Assembly: GCA_963678675.1 (NCBI GenBank)
Contig: OY783193.1
Location: 27,474,010 to 27,538,009 of the forward strand
Direction of reading: 5' to 3'
DNA: 64,000 nucleotides
Origin: Xiphydria camelus
Taxonomy: Eukaryota; Arthropoda; Insecta; Hymenoptera; Xiphydriidae
In this document: piece after piece, positions 11,007-21,459 of the stretch
Numbering within the stretch: the stretch's first letter is position 1
Layout: every line of letters begins with the position of its first letter
Position numbers and translations under genes: made by a program
Notes under the pieces: model-generated
What the model saw: the letters and a program-made list of their open reading frames with translations, nothing else
Databases searched by the model: none
Told to the model about the DNA's origin: nothing

Positions 11007-11639
11007 TGGTAACACCCCAACGGATGCTCGATCGGGAAAAAAAGCCCGACTTTCCCTGTCTAGATGCTTATACCCGACATTCCTTATCTAGGTGCTTACA
11101 GGGTTAATGAACTTGAGTTAAACATTCCGTATACAACATGAGTAGGGTTGGCCGACAGAAAACAAATATAAATGCAATCATGAAAGCAGAATCGCAGTTG
11201 CTTTTCCTTAAATATGCCTAGAATAAAGAAAATAACAAATGCCTATAATATATCCAGCTTTTGATGCCCATATAACTTCGAACCAAATGGTCGGACGGAA
11301 AAAAATATATAGAACATTTTTATAGATAATTTAATTTGCTTTAATTTTTGTAACTACATTTTTGCTATAAAGTTGATAGAAATCGAGTTATTGACAAATA
11401 ATAAAGAAAAAAAAAACGTTTTTTTAGCCCCTTTTCTTAAGGTGGCGGCCAAATCCGGGCTTTTTTTCTGTGGGGTGCGAATTTAATACGTGCTTTTTTT
11501 AACACCAAATTAAACAAATTAAAATTATTTCCAGCTTGTCCGGAATTGCTCCCGCAATCAGCTATTTTATACGACTTGGCGACTGGCCTAAAAAGGAAAG
11601 GAATAAAATGTATATATATTTTTTTCATTCATAAAATCC

Positions 11640-11990
11640 ATATATTTCATATTTCACTTTATAACAAACTCGAATGAATTGTACTTTCCGCCGAAGCTCT
11701 TCAGGTAGAGCTTGTTTCGTCGCACGCCTTCAGCAGCTTGTTAAACTCCTCATCACCATCGTCACCCACGAAGATCTTGTTAATGTGTGATGGGAGGTAG
11801 ACTTCGAAGCTCTTCTGCAGCTACACCACAATCTTGAGTCCATATCTTGTGAGTACTTTTGTCACCTTCGTAATTGGGAACTCCTTCCCGATTTCCAGTT
11901 CTGCCAACTTTTTTACCTCCAGATATCCAGCCGATTTGCTGAGCTTGTTCAGGTTTGCGAAGTTAGCTGTTTCTCTAGCTGCGACTGATG
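11640..11990 (-). pseudogene. Small conserved mobile-element protein, broken
   Basis: Minus-strand frames give LEVKKLAELEIGKEFPITKV, TRYGLKIVV, a TAG, SFEVYLPSHINKIF and, after a frameshift, YLKSFGGKYNSFEFV. From memory the order LxxGKxxPVTKL, YG..IV, FLP.R, Y.G.....F.LV recurs in short proteins of arthropod mobile elements, with unknown function and possibly DNA binding. It has one internal stop and one shift. It lies on the same strand as 7670-8358 and may belong to the same old element. Confidence 0.5.
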
Positions 11991-12059
11991 GTGATAACCC
12001 AAAGACCTGAGGTTCTTATAGTCAATCACTACTCGGTAGTAGGGGAAATTGCGGCTCCG

Positions 12060-12370
12060 GACGATGAGGAGAAAACTGTTTACCACGATGACGCTTCGGA
12101 GGAAATGCGGTGACGTGCACGCATGCAGGTTTCGAGTGGCTTCGGGATAATCTTGTAGCACTCATCGGTATCTATAACATGGATCTTTCCGTACGATAAG
12201 GAGAAAACTGTTTACCACGATGACGCTTCAGAGGAAATGCGGTGACGTGCACGTATCCAGGTTCCGACTTGCTCCGAGCAATCTTGCAACACTATCGGTA
12301 ACTGTAGCATGGATTCAAATCCCCCACCATGATATCGGTGACTGTAGCACGGATTCAAATCCCCAACCAC
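12060..12370. repeat. Tandem duplication, ~133-bp then ~40-bp units
   Basis: The block ggagaaaactgtttaccacg and about 130 following bases occur at 12067 and again at 12200. A shorter unit with atcggtRactgtagcaYgga occurs twice at 12293-12370. Confidence 0.8.
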
Positions 12371-12502
12371 GACGCAAGCGTGCGGTGCGATGTGCAACCG
12401 AAGATCACGGTCGAAAGTTAGATTGCCCCTGGATCAAGGTCAAACCTGCATGCTTGCACGTCATGATAACATCCCCTACGCGCAATGTACAATCGAAGAT
12501 AG

Positions 12503-12615
12503 TATATCGAAAGCGAGATTGCTCGAGACGAGGCTAGGGAAGGGGGTGTCGAAAGCGAGATTGCTCGGGGTGAGGTTAGGAAGGGGGTATCGAAAGCGAG
12601 ATTACCCGAATCAAG
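12503..12615. repeat. ~43-bp minisatellite
   Basis: Three units beginning tcgaaagcgagatt, each followed by a variable gctaggRaaggggg block, are arranged head to tail. Confidence 0.85.
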
Positions 12616-12620
12616 CCTAA

Positions 12621-13576
12621 CCTGCATGCATGACGTCACCAACCGCGAGGTTTGGGAGGGGGAGGTCAAGTTCCCGCTCACGTAGGCAGGAAGTGGGGGT
12701 AGGTGGCGCCGAACCAGCCTAGCTTACCTACTAATAGCGTTTTTCGGAATCAGCGTCAAAAAATACATCGGATAGGCTGGTCGAGGAAGATTTCAGTACA
12801 GAACCAGTTTCCATAAGATTTGTGCGCTAATACAATGCAGAAACGAAAAAAATTATAAAAAATTTTAATCTATGCACACGCACGCACACACTCACGCATA
12901 ACGAGGCAAAGACGTGTTCACAAGTTCGCACATGATCTTGAATGTGTGATTGAATTGACTGAAAAAGAGAAATTCCTCCTAGAACTGCTTATTTTTTGTT
13001 TGACCGGGTGACACCTGAATCGGTAGCTCACTAACTATAAAATACGTGATTTTTATCAGATTTAATAGACCGTATGACGGAAAGCAAAAAGTCTGAACTT
13101 TAAGGTCTCAAAATTAAACAACTGTCCATATTCCGATGTTGGGGCAATGATAAATTTTAATCAGAACATCAAGATCTACAACATATATGCAGCTCAGCCA
13201 AATCCACCGGGAGCCAGTTCCCATAAGGATTGTGCGGGGTCCTTTGTTAGTTGTTCATTCACTTATTACCAATCGGTTACATCGTTTTAGAATTATTAGA
13301 TACAAGTAAAGTAATATTGGAAGCACAAAACTTTTCTAATGTAATTCGTATAATTATACGAATTCTATTCCATAACTTTGAATTATTTTAAGGTTTCTCG
13401 AGTTTGAAAATTGCGTATTTTAAATTCCAAAAACAACGTTCATATGTATACTAAATACCTACATAAATGGTCTATACGTTAAATCCCTTCTAGCAGAGAA
13501 TTCCACAGAGGAACTAAGATTGGTGCTACGGGTAAACCACGTATGTATTATATGTATATAACCATTAACGTTTGTT
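12621..13576. other. Intergenic, with repeat fragments only
   Basis: 12737-12783 matches the window start. Two short related blocks (accagtttccataagatttg at 12801 and agccagttcccataaggatt at 13214) are diverged direct copies. A CA/CG-rich stretch lies at 12869-12899. No coding frame is supported. Confidence 0.5.
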
Positions 13577-13759
13577 AAAAACTTCGATACCAGTTTCTCT
13601 GAATTTGATTCCGATGGTATTAGTTTCAATTGGCTCTATACAAGTCTTTTACAATGCTTCTCCATAGAGCCAATTGAAACTAATACCACCGGAATCAAAT
13701 TCAGAGGAACTGGTATCGAAGTTTTACTTCTTCCGCGTGTGGTGGCCACACGTTTTGTT
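13577..13759. repeat. P1 palindrome, copy A (left end trimmed)
   Basis: Inverse arms around cttcgataccagtttctctg and taccaccggaatcaaattca enclose a ~40-base loop. The outer gtgtggc motif is kept only on the right. This is the first of six copies in the window. Confidence 0.9.
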
Positions 13760-14417
13760 TTTTTTCTTATTTTCATCCAAGGAACCCATCCTTGAAGTTT
13801 GTCGCAATATTAAAAAATCACCGAGTATATTTACTTACTTGGTCCAACAAAATATTTTCCCGCCATAATCAAGTATACACTTATTAATTGCAAATAAACT
13901 CTTTTCTGAGTATACGAAGTAACTGATCGAACGAACGAAGTGTTCAATAAACTGACAACTTTCTAGAAAATCATAAACGGAATCAAGGAATTCTACTTCC
14001 AAATTTGACAGTGATAAAACATTAATCGCTGTTTCTCAGAATTTCACATACATTACAAATTCTATTACAGTGCACATTATAGTGCACGCAGTTCGGGTGG
14101 TACATTTCGTCAAACGAGGACTGCTTATGTATTCGCAGTCCTGCACCTTTCCCGAAAGGCTAATTACCGAACGAATTGTAATGAACAACTTCTCGCAGAT
14201 ACCGCTATATTTCGAATGCATTCGAAATGCATTCAGCTTTGTAAAGGAGAGAAATTACGATTTCAATAGATAACCGAATATTTCGGCAAAGGTTCATTTC
14301 GATTCGTCCAGTAATTAACCCTTCCAGGAAAGGTGCGGGACTGCGAACTTATTAGCACCCTGGATTCGCCGAAATGTACTGCTTCGCTGATGGCGAGATG
14401 AACCCTAGTTTGACGAT
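13577..14417. repeat. Left arm of a large inverted repeat (partner 23806-24591)
   Basis: About 800 bases recur in inverse orientation 10 kb downstream with few differences, from the palindrome at 13577-13759 to the block ending tagtttgacg. A partial direct copy of 13757-14033 lies at 22103-22380. No protein is supported. Confidence 0.85.
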
Positions 14418-14674
14418 AACATAAGTTCCACGGGGACCTGCCAATTTTGCTTGGTCATTTATCAGCATATGGGGCATAATTTCTGAAGTGTACCACCCTC
14501 GAAAATGAAACTTGTCCGATCGGGCTAAAAATTGGCCCAATTGTAGTCCTATTAGATAGTACTAAACCACCAAAAATTAATTCATTTTGATAATTACTTA
14601 TCAATGTGGAGGGGGTACAATTTTTGGGTTATTTAAGCAAAGCCTTACTTTCAAACATCTGTAACTTTTTTCCT

Positions 14675-15752
14675 ATTACCTTAAACAAAATTTCACTAGA
14701 AATGTTTTTCATAGATTTTTCCACAAACTTTCTGGTGGCCAAAACAATTTTTTTTTAAATTAAAAATTTGACCCTAATTTTTGAAAATCAAAAATAAATT
14801 TGATTTTCTTTAATTTGGACAATTTTCTCATTTTTTAAAATCATTTCAGAAGAAAGCTGAGATTTTTTCCTATAAGACCTCCAAGTTTCAGAGTGGCAAA
14901 TTAATTCTTCTCTGAGTAATAGAACGATACGTAAAGCTGGTGGGAGATGTAACGCGCGCGTATTCGTAGATCTCTGCAAATAAAGTGGTGGGAGGTCGAG
15001 CTGAACGCAATTCCGTAGCCGCGTGCTATCCTGTGCTACAACTGCTACATCGAAGGGACCGGTGAGTAAATTGGCGGGATACTTGAAAATATCGTGACTG
15101 GTCATTCTTATCTGAAAAAAAGTACTTTTTTTTACGATGTCCTCTAAAAATATGAGTAAAATTTAGAAGGATAGATGTAGGATATATATATTGAACACCT
15201 TCATCAGTTTTTTTAGAAGGTCATCAGCCTTTTGAAAAGGATTAATACATCTATCCTTCCAAATTTTATTCATATTTTTAGAGGACATCGTAAAAAAAGT
15301 ACTTTTTTCAGATAAGAATGACCAAAGTCACGATATTTTCAAATATCCCGCCAATTTACTCACCGGTCCCTTCGATGTAGCAGTTGTAGCACAAGATAGC
15401 ACGCGGCTACGGAATTGCGTTCAGCTCGACCTCCCACCACATCATTTGCAGAGATCTACGAATACGTGCGCGTTACATCTCCCACCAGCTTTACGTATCG
15501 TATTATTACTCAGAGAAGAATTAATTTGCCACTCTCTGAAACTTGGAGGTCTTAAAGGAAAAAATCTCAGCTTTCTTCTGAAATGATTTTAAAAAATGAG
15601 AAAATTGTCCAAATTAAAGAAAATCAAATTTATTTTTGATTTTCAAAAATTAGGGTCAAATTTTTAATTTTTTAAAAATTGTTATGGCCACCAGAAATTT
15701 TGTGGAAAAATCTATGAAAAACATTTCTAGTGAAATTTTGTTTAAGGCAATA
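14675..15752. repeat. 1.08-kb palindrome with ~510-bp arms
   Basis: The left arm 14675-15180 is the inverse of 15240-15752 with few mismatches, around a ~60-base spacer that is itself partly self-complementary (gaagg..ccttc). Each arm contains a less AT-rich core (gcggctacggaattgcgttc). No coding frame is supported. Confidence 0.9.
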
Positions 15753-15758
15753 GGAAAA

Positions 15759-15968
15759 ATAACGTGTGGCCGCCACACGCGGAAGAAGTGAAACTTCGAT
15801 ATCAGTTTCTCTGAATTTGATTCCGGTGGTATTAGTTTCAATTGGCTCTATACAAGTCTTTTATAATGCTTCTTCGTAGAGCCAGTTGAAACTAATACCA
15901 CCGGAATCAAATTCAGAGAAACTGATATCGAAGTTTCACTTCTTCCGCGTGTGGCGGCCACACGTTAT
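15759..15968. repeat. P1 palindrome, copy B (full)
   Basis: Full-length ~210-base palindrome from ataacgtgtggccgccacac to the inverse motif at the right end, with loop ctatacaagtcttttataat. It directly abuts the 1.08-kb palindrome. Confidence 0.92.
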
Positions 15969-16228
15969 GTGTTTTTTGTTGAATTCAATATGAATTTTTT
16001 TATGGGCACAAAATGTAGTACAAGGAATATCACATTCTCCAGGGTTTGGGACTGGTGTTGATCTGCATTAGCAGATATCGCAATATTTGATAGTGTTAAT
16101 TTAATTCTCTCTCTCCATTTTCGACTTCGTTCTGCATCAGTTTTAGGTAGTGTCTTCGTCATTGTTTTCTTTACACGGTGCCTGTCACGAAACTCTTTTG
16201 CCCGTTGTTTTCCTGTTTTTTTTGCCAT
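15965..16228 (-). pseudogene. Basic N-terminal transposase-like fragment
   Basis: The minus strand starts MAKKTGKQRAKEFRDRHRVK and continues LPKTDAERSRKWRERIKL, then ISANADQHQSQTLENV. Short basic leaders with TDAERxRKWRER are common at the start of some insect transposon proteins; the exact family is not recognised. A matching fragment lies at 39897-40140 (KTDAELSRKWRESIKL) and a more decayed inverse one at 24755-24925. Downstream coding sequence is absent in all three, so this is a relic. Confidence 0.5.
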
Positions 16229-16376
16229 AATAATTTTAATATAACACATACCTACGCGAAAGAATGTTCAGTGTTCATTGACGTTAACGAAATTGAATGT
16301 TTATTTTACACGGTGCCTGTCACTGTACTCTTTTGACCGTTCTGTTGTTTTTTTTGCAACAATAATTATAAATTAA

Positions 16377-16416
16377 TACACACAGACACATACACACACA
16401 CGCGCGCGCGCGCGAA
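16377..16416. repeat. (CA)n(CG)n microsatellite
   Basis: Alternating purine-pyrimidine tract, CA units followed by (CG)6. Equivalent CA or GT tracts occur at the matching position of the other copies (24706-24748, 40125-40162). Confidence 0.95.
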
Positions 16417-16418
16417 GA

Positions 16419-17858
16419 AATGTACAGTAATGCATGGTGGTTACTCGAGAAAGTTCACGACTCCGATCGCAGACTACACGAGCTCCTTATAGCCGGCCAT
16501 TCGACGCGGTAAAATCCGGAAAACTGAAAATGTACAAACGAAATACAAACAACGCACAAGTAATTCTGCGCCCTCCAGTCTGGCTTCTCATACCATCTTA
16601 CGGATACGCCCAAAAAAGGGTCCTAAACGCTACATTTATGGTGAGACTAAACAGTCCTCTTAGTGGAGGTGCGACACTGCGTCGCCTCATACAGTGGTCC
16701 CTCTATAACTCGCGCGTTTCGGGGCTGTAAATTCGCAGAATTATGAGTTAGAGAAGCTTCGCTTCAGCCCCCACTCACCTCAATGGAGGCGTGGCAAAAG
16801 AAAGAGACAGCGTAGTTTTTAGACAGAGAACACACGATAAGTTGCGTGCGGCTCTGGTGAAATTTGGACCGTGCAGCTGCTTGGAGGGGATACGGCGAAC
16901 GATCGTGCGTAACTAGTGGTGAAGCTTGAAGTTAGGTAGCACGTCTCTCCATACATACCGGCTTCTCCTCTCTATATTTTCATGCGCACCTCTGTGCGCA
17001 CTTCATGCTATCGCAGCAGTCATGGCGTCACGGGAGGAGTGGGGGCAATCGCTTCCCCTCTCGCGCGAATTATGGAGGACGCGAGTAATAGAGGGACCAC
17101 TGTAATACGAACAATAGCTTTCATCGCTCGAAGAAACCCTCTCGAGCAACACAAACTAGACCCCCTCTGCACAGTCTAAACAGCAATTGATTTTTACGAA
17201 ATTTTTCTTCAGTTTCAAGTTAATAACTATAACATCTGCGATCAAGAGTAGATCTCCTCGAGGTCGTAAATCCCGAAGGCACTACTGCGTGACACGAATA
17301 GTAACTGAAAACATAGAGTGGTGGATTTAAACCGTGTCGGTTAGTTGAAATGATTTAACACTGCACTCACAATATTAATTGTGATTATATTGAATTCAAA
17401 GAGATACAGTAATTCCGTGATGTAGCCGTGGTTTACAATTAGATACACTGAGAGGTAGTTTTGAGGGAAATGTGTGGGACTGCGAACGCATTCGTAACCC
17501 CCATTCACCAAAACATACCGCCTGCCTCGCTGTTGCGACCGATGTACAGATGATATCTAGATCAGTGCGTTACTTAGGTTGCGATAATAGTGAGCCTCGC
17601 CGCGTGAGTGATAGTCGCACGGCAGCCTGGCGCTCCAGCCTCGCAAAATCGACACATGGCTTGCCTGGCAAAGGCGATAGTCTACGTATGGTAGAGAGCG
17701 GTGGGGCAGGGTCAATTGAGGGGTGGAATGGGGAAGAGTTGAGAGCGGTGTATTGGGGCAGGGTCGAGAGCGCTGGAGTGTTTGGGTTTCATTACGGTCC
17801 CTCGTGTCGCCGCGCGCGATTTTAGTACCCTCAGCAAAGAAGTTTCACTTCAAAAGAG
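16419..17858. repeat. Dispersed repeat unit, copy 1 (interrupted by a MITE)
   Basis: From cagtaatgcatggtggttac to tagtaccctcagcaaagaag, collinear with 22388-23580 and 40170-41219. The three paralogues serve as mutual empty-site controls. No conserved coding frame survives in all three. Confidence 0.85.
16692..17102. mobile_element. 411-bp MITE with CAGTGGTCCCTCTATAACTC ends, TA target duplication
   Basis: The TIRs (cagtggtccctctataactc / inverse gagtaatagagggaccactg) are flanked by TA at 16690-16691 and 17103-17104. The paralogous sites at 22659 and 40443 lack the insert and have a single TA. CAG ends with TA duplication fit the Tc1/mariner-pogo (Tigger-like) group. It is too short for a transposase. 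Confidence 0.92.
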
Positions 17859-18218
17859 TTACAGATGTTTAATAGTAAGGCTTTGCTTAAATAACCCAAA
17901 AATTGTACCCCCTCCACTTTGATAAATAATTATCAAAATGAATTAATTTTTGGTGTGAGGAGTACTACCTAATAGGACTACAATTGGGCCAATTTTTAGC
18001 CCGATCGGACAACTTCCATTTTCGAAGGTGGTACACTTCAGAAATTATACCCCGTATGCATTCTTACCGAAACCTCAAAGGGCATATATGATACTACCAT
18101 TGCACTTTTTGGCAGCGTGCCGAAGGTCTATAGAGGCAAAGAGAGCAGGTAGTTGGATACCTACTCTTTGGTAGAGGCACAGACAGCTTCGCGCAGTACA
18201 AAACGCGTTTATGACTAA

Positions 18219-19125
18219 GGGCCGAAACCACCAACTCTGATTAAATTGTTAATTTCCGATTAGCTTAATTTAATCATGCTCTTGCGTTCCACCAATTTTT
18301 AAACCATGATTAAAGTGAGATAATCACCGTTGAACTTAATCAGCCATTTTTTGCCAATTAGGAACCTAACCAGTGATTAACGTGGATCAACATAACCTCA
18401 AAGTCGAAGTTTCACTGCTGTGCAATACTATATCGGACATGAATTTATTTTACGACGATATTTTGTCATCATCTGATGATGAAAATGGTATCGAAATTGA
18501 TAGAAGGCCACATTTAATTAAAGAACGAATTAATTATTTCCAAACTTTGGATGATTTGGATTTCATTACGCGTTTTCGGTTATCGAAAGACAGTGTTGAA
18601 GCTTTGTTTCTGGAGATTGTACATAATTTGCAATACGCTACAGAGAAAGATAAATTACTTCTTAAAAATAATATATAATCTATTTTAATATATAGCAACA
18701 TTATCATATTACGTTAAAAATCGCGTAGAATTTTCTGTATCTTTACTAAATAAAGGGAGTGCACATTTCAGAAACCACGCTATTGCACCCAGAGTACAAC
18801 TCCTGCTTGCTCTCCGGTATTATGCAACTGGTTCCTTTTTAAATTCTGTTGGAGATTTCGGCAGCTCACTGAGCTCGGCTTGCAGCGCGTCAGTTGATCA
18901 CGTCAGGTTTTCCTCCTACTCCATTACAAGTTCCGTTGATGAACCAATCAGAATCACCGTTACAACAAAACCAAAACTTATTGCGAAGAGGGTATATGAT
19001 TAGATAATCGGGGGTTAAAAATTCATGGTGGAACGAATTGTGCAGTTAATCATGATTAGAACGCCGATTAAATATAATCGTGATTAGGTAATCAAGCATT
19101 TAATCAGAGTTGGTGGAATCGGCCC
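18219..19125. mobile_element. 907-bp PIF/Harbinger deletion derivative, TAA target duplication
   Basis: The TIRs start ggGCCGAAACCACCAACTCT and, on the right inverted, the same with two changes. TAA duplications lie at 18216-18218 and 19126-19128. Three-base TWA duplication with GGGCC ends is typical of PIF/Harbinger. Inside is the 5' end of a transposase gene, so this is an internally deleted copy. Confidence 0.92.
18439..18880 (+). pseudogene. Harbinger transposase N-terminal remnant
   Basis: From ATG 18439 it reads MNLFYDDILSSSDDENGIEI then FITRFRLSKDSVEALFLEIV, ending at TAA after KNNI. After a frame break, RNHAIAPRVQLLLALRYYA and GSFLNSVGDF follow; this block is characteristic of HARBI1-like transposases (L..LRFYA.GSF....GD). 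The DDE catalytic part is absent. The sequence after ~18880 is the right subterminal region. Confidence 0.8.
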
Positions 19126-19128
19126 TAA

Positions 19129-19354
19129 GAGAGAGTCGGGAAGATATGCGCGTACTCTGTCGGTCCCTCGTACAGTGGTGCAGCCACAGGTTTCATTCAG
19201 GACTGCCCCTCAGCAGAAAATCAGCTGTATTATATTATATTATATCTCGACACAGAAGATAATCAGTGCGAAGCCGTAGAGGACTTTTTTTAGATAATAA
19301 TCTAACGAATATTAAGTTAAAAGAAAAACACAATATGCGTCACGGGACGCCTGC
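19129..19354. other. Short intergenic segment, no gene seen
   Basis: Contains a TATTA simple run (19229-19246). No coding or RNA feature is supported. Confidence 0.4.
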
Positions 19355-19710
19355 TAGATGTGAAACATCGAAATCTTCTTTGTAGAAAGTATGCGATAGG
19401 AAGGATGGACCACGCGTCCGTTGAAAGAACACGTGCATCAGTGTGCATTTGTATTTATGACTGTGATACTATTTAACGGTACGAACCGTTGACTCTAATT
19501 CAAAAAACGCATTTAGTTTACTCTCTTTTAACTCTGCCATCGGTACTGTTTAATAGTATCACAGTCATAAATACAAATGCACACTGGCGCACGTGTTCTT
19601 TCAGCGGACGCGTGGTCCATCCTTCCTATCGCATACTTTCTACAAAGAAGAATTTCGATGTTTCTCATCTAACAATTTTTCTATAAAAACTGTTTTATAT
19701 TATATTTTAA
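19355..19710. repeat. P2 palindrome, copy 1
   Basis: Inverse arms of ~140 bases (tagatgtgaaacatcgaaat; cgcataggaaggatggacca region) around a short loop holding tcaaaaaacgcatttag. The right flank (tataaaaactgtttta) also belongs to the family. Confidence 0.88.
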
Positions 19711-20084
19711 TGAGCCTATATTCGTAGGTGGAGCTTAATCGGAGAAAATTATTATTTTCCCATTCAGGTATATTGTGTTTGTGTATAAGAAAGTGCTCCT
19801 TAAATTTTTAGATCAAAATACTCATTTAATCAAAAATTATCGTCAAAAAACCGAAAAACGAAAACATTTTTATCTCGAAAACTACTCGACCGATTTCGTA
19901 CAGCAAAATATATGTCATGAATCATCAGGTAGCTAAATTATAATTTATCAAAGAGACTCGCCTATAATACCTTCTCCGTATACGGCAGTTTTTTGACTTC
20001 GATGAAAAGCCAAGAAAAGCAGATATCGAAACTGCTGATTTTTGCCCCCTGGATATTCCATTTCTAAGCAAGGAAAATAATAAA
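19711..20084. other. AT-rich intergenic segment
   Basis: No gene, repeat family or RNA is recognised. A block ending tggatattccatttctaagc also occurs near 23598. Confidence 0.35.
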
Positions 20085-20290
20085 CCGCCACACGCGCGGA
20101 AGAAGTGAAACTTCGATACTAGTTTCTCTAAATTTAATTCCGATGGTATTAATTTCAATTGGCTCTTCCTATACAAGTCTTTTACAATGCTTCTTCGTAA
20201 AGCCAATTGAAACTAATACCACCGGAATGAAATTCAGAGAAACTGGTATCGAAGTTTCAGTTCTTCCACGTGTGGCGGCCACACGTTTTG
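20085..20290. repeat. P1 palindrome, copy C
   Basis: Both arms are present. The left terminus lacks the first ~8 bases and has a CGCG variant in the stem; the right end is complete (ggcggccacacg). Confidence 0.9.
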
Positions 20291-20376
20291 TTTTTTGATG
20301 TGAAACATCTTATGCCGCGCTTCGGGGGTGAGACCGGCTGCTTGTGAAACGTCGCTGGAGTGGCTAAATATGCTAA

Positions 20377-20491
20377 GGCCAGGCGAACGTTGAACATTGC
20401 CTCTATATCTATATCTATTCTATATATAGATATAGAGGCAACGGTCACCCTGCGTCTCCTCACTGAACTGCGTCCCAACGTTCGCCTGGCC
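20377..20491. mobile_element. 115-bp MITE, GGCCAGGCGAACGTTG ends, TAA duplication
   Basis: The TIR ggccaggcgaacgttg and its inverse lie between TAA (20374-20376) and TAA (20492-20494), with an inner hairpin of cctctatatctatatct. This is Harbinger-type in size and duplication. It was present before the segmental copying, since 55549-55663 holds the same insert. Confidence 0.85.
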
Positions 20492-20698
20492 TAACTCGGG
20501 ACGCATCGGCTCTCTCCGCCACGACTCGATGGTCCCCTTTCACCGAGCCCTAGCTTACTACTACACTTACAACTAGCCACTTACTACTACACGCTCACTG
20601 TATCGGTGTACGAAGCAGTATTTACCCTCATTAATGAAAGCATGAGGATTGATTGATCATTGGTTAGCACGTTTAAAAATAATATTTAAATACCGTTT

Positions 20699-21012
20699 GT
20701 ATAGAAAAATTGTTAGATGTGAAACATCGAAATTCTTCTTTGTAGAAAGTATGCGATAGGAAGGATGGACCACGCATCCGTTGAAAGAATACGTGCGCCA
20801 GTTCGCATTTGTATTTATGACTGTGATACCATTAAACGGTACGAACCGTCGTGTCGAATTCCGTTTATCGCGAGACGGAACAGCGACTGATGGCAGAGTT
20901 AAGAGAGAGTAAACTAAATGCGCTTTTTGAATTAGACACAACGGTTTGTATCGTTTAATAGTATCACAATTATAAATACAAATGCGCGCACTGGCGAACG
21001 TGTTTTTTCGTT
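20699..21012. repeat. P2 palindrome, copy 2 (right arm shortened)
   Basis: The left arm is complete; the right arm runs from cggtttgtatcg to cgaacgtg and then stops, replaced by a cagctagattta sequence. The loop is longer than in copies 1 and 3. Confidence 0.8.
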
Positions 21013-21459
21013 TTCAGCTAGATTTACTCAAGTGGACACAGCATTGAGAACAATCTAGCGAGAGTTAGTCTAGAATCTCGGTTGAGAAAAATAAATCTAG
21101 CTAGATTGCAGTGGATACACGATAAAAATTTACTGCCAGAGAAATTTCAGTCTATTTGACCGGCTAAATAGATAGTAACTCAGTCTAGCGAGAGTGATAG
21201 GCGCCGTGTCGCAAGCGAAGGGCCTCGACCGCGCGTGCTCGGATTTCAGGAGCCTCGAGGGAGGCAACAGAAACCCTCTGCCTTTTATGCTCTCCTCGGA
21301 CAAAGTGCAGACCCGCAATAAATTCGACTATTGCGGTGCACGTGTACTTCTTCGGGGATAGCACCAACCGAACGGCGCTGAATCTGCGTACTCTCCCGGC
21401 GCCAATTTTCATGCTCCAGCTCCGTGGTTTCGAAGAATTTCCTTCTCCCACCATGCATA

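Larger units (their letters stand above)
8571..11592. mobile_element. 3.0-kb element with ~570-bp terminal inverted repeats
   Basis: The left arm (8571-9138) and right arm (11007-11592) are inverse copies, at roughly 85-90% identity by eye. They begin at aggccagtcg at each end and run through cggccaaccct and ggtgttaccaa. Inside are a broken minus-strand gene (9714-10450) and a second, more diverged left-end copy in direct orientation (9178-9560). This is a DNA transposon with long TIRs, or a foldback element. It lies between fragments of another element (7670-8358 and 11640-11990) and probably inserted into it. No clear target duplication is visible, and the superfamily is not identified. Confidence 0.7.
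14471..18053. mobile_element. 3.6-kb composite bounded by ~195-bp inverted repeats
   Basis: 14471-14665 and 17858-18053 are inverse copies (both hold a ccgatcgggctaaaaattgg block). Between them lie a 1.08-kb palindrome, a P1 palindrome, a transposase-like N-terminal fragment and a repeat unit split by a MITE. It could be a foldback element that collected other insertions, or a duplication product. Confidence 0.65.
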
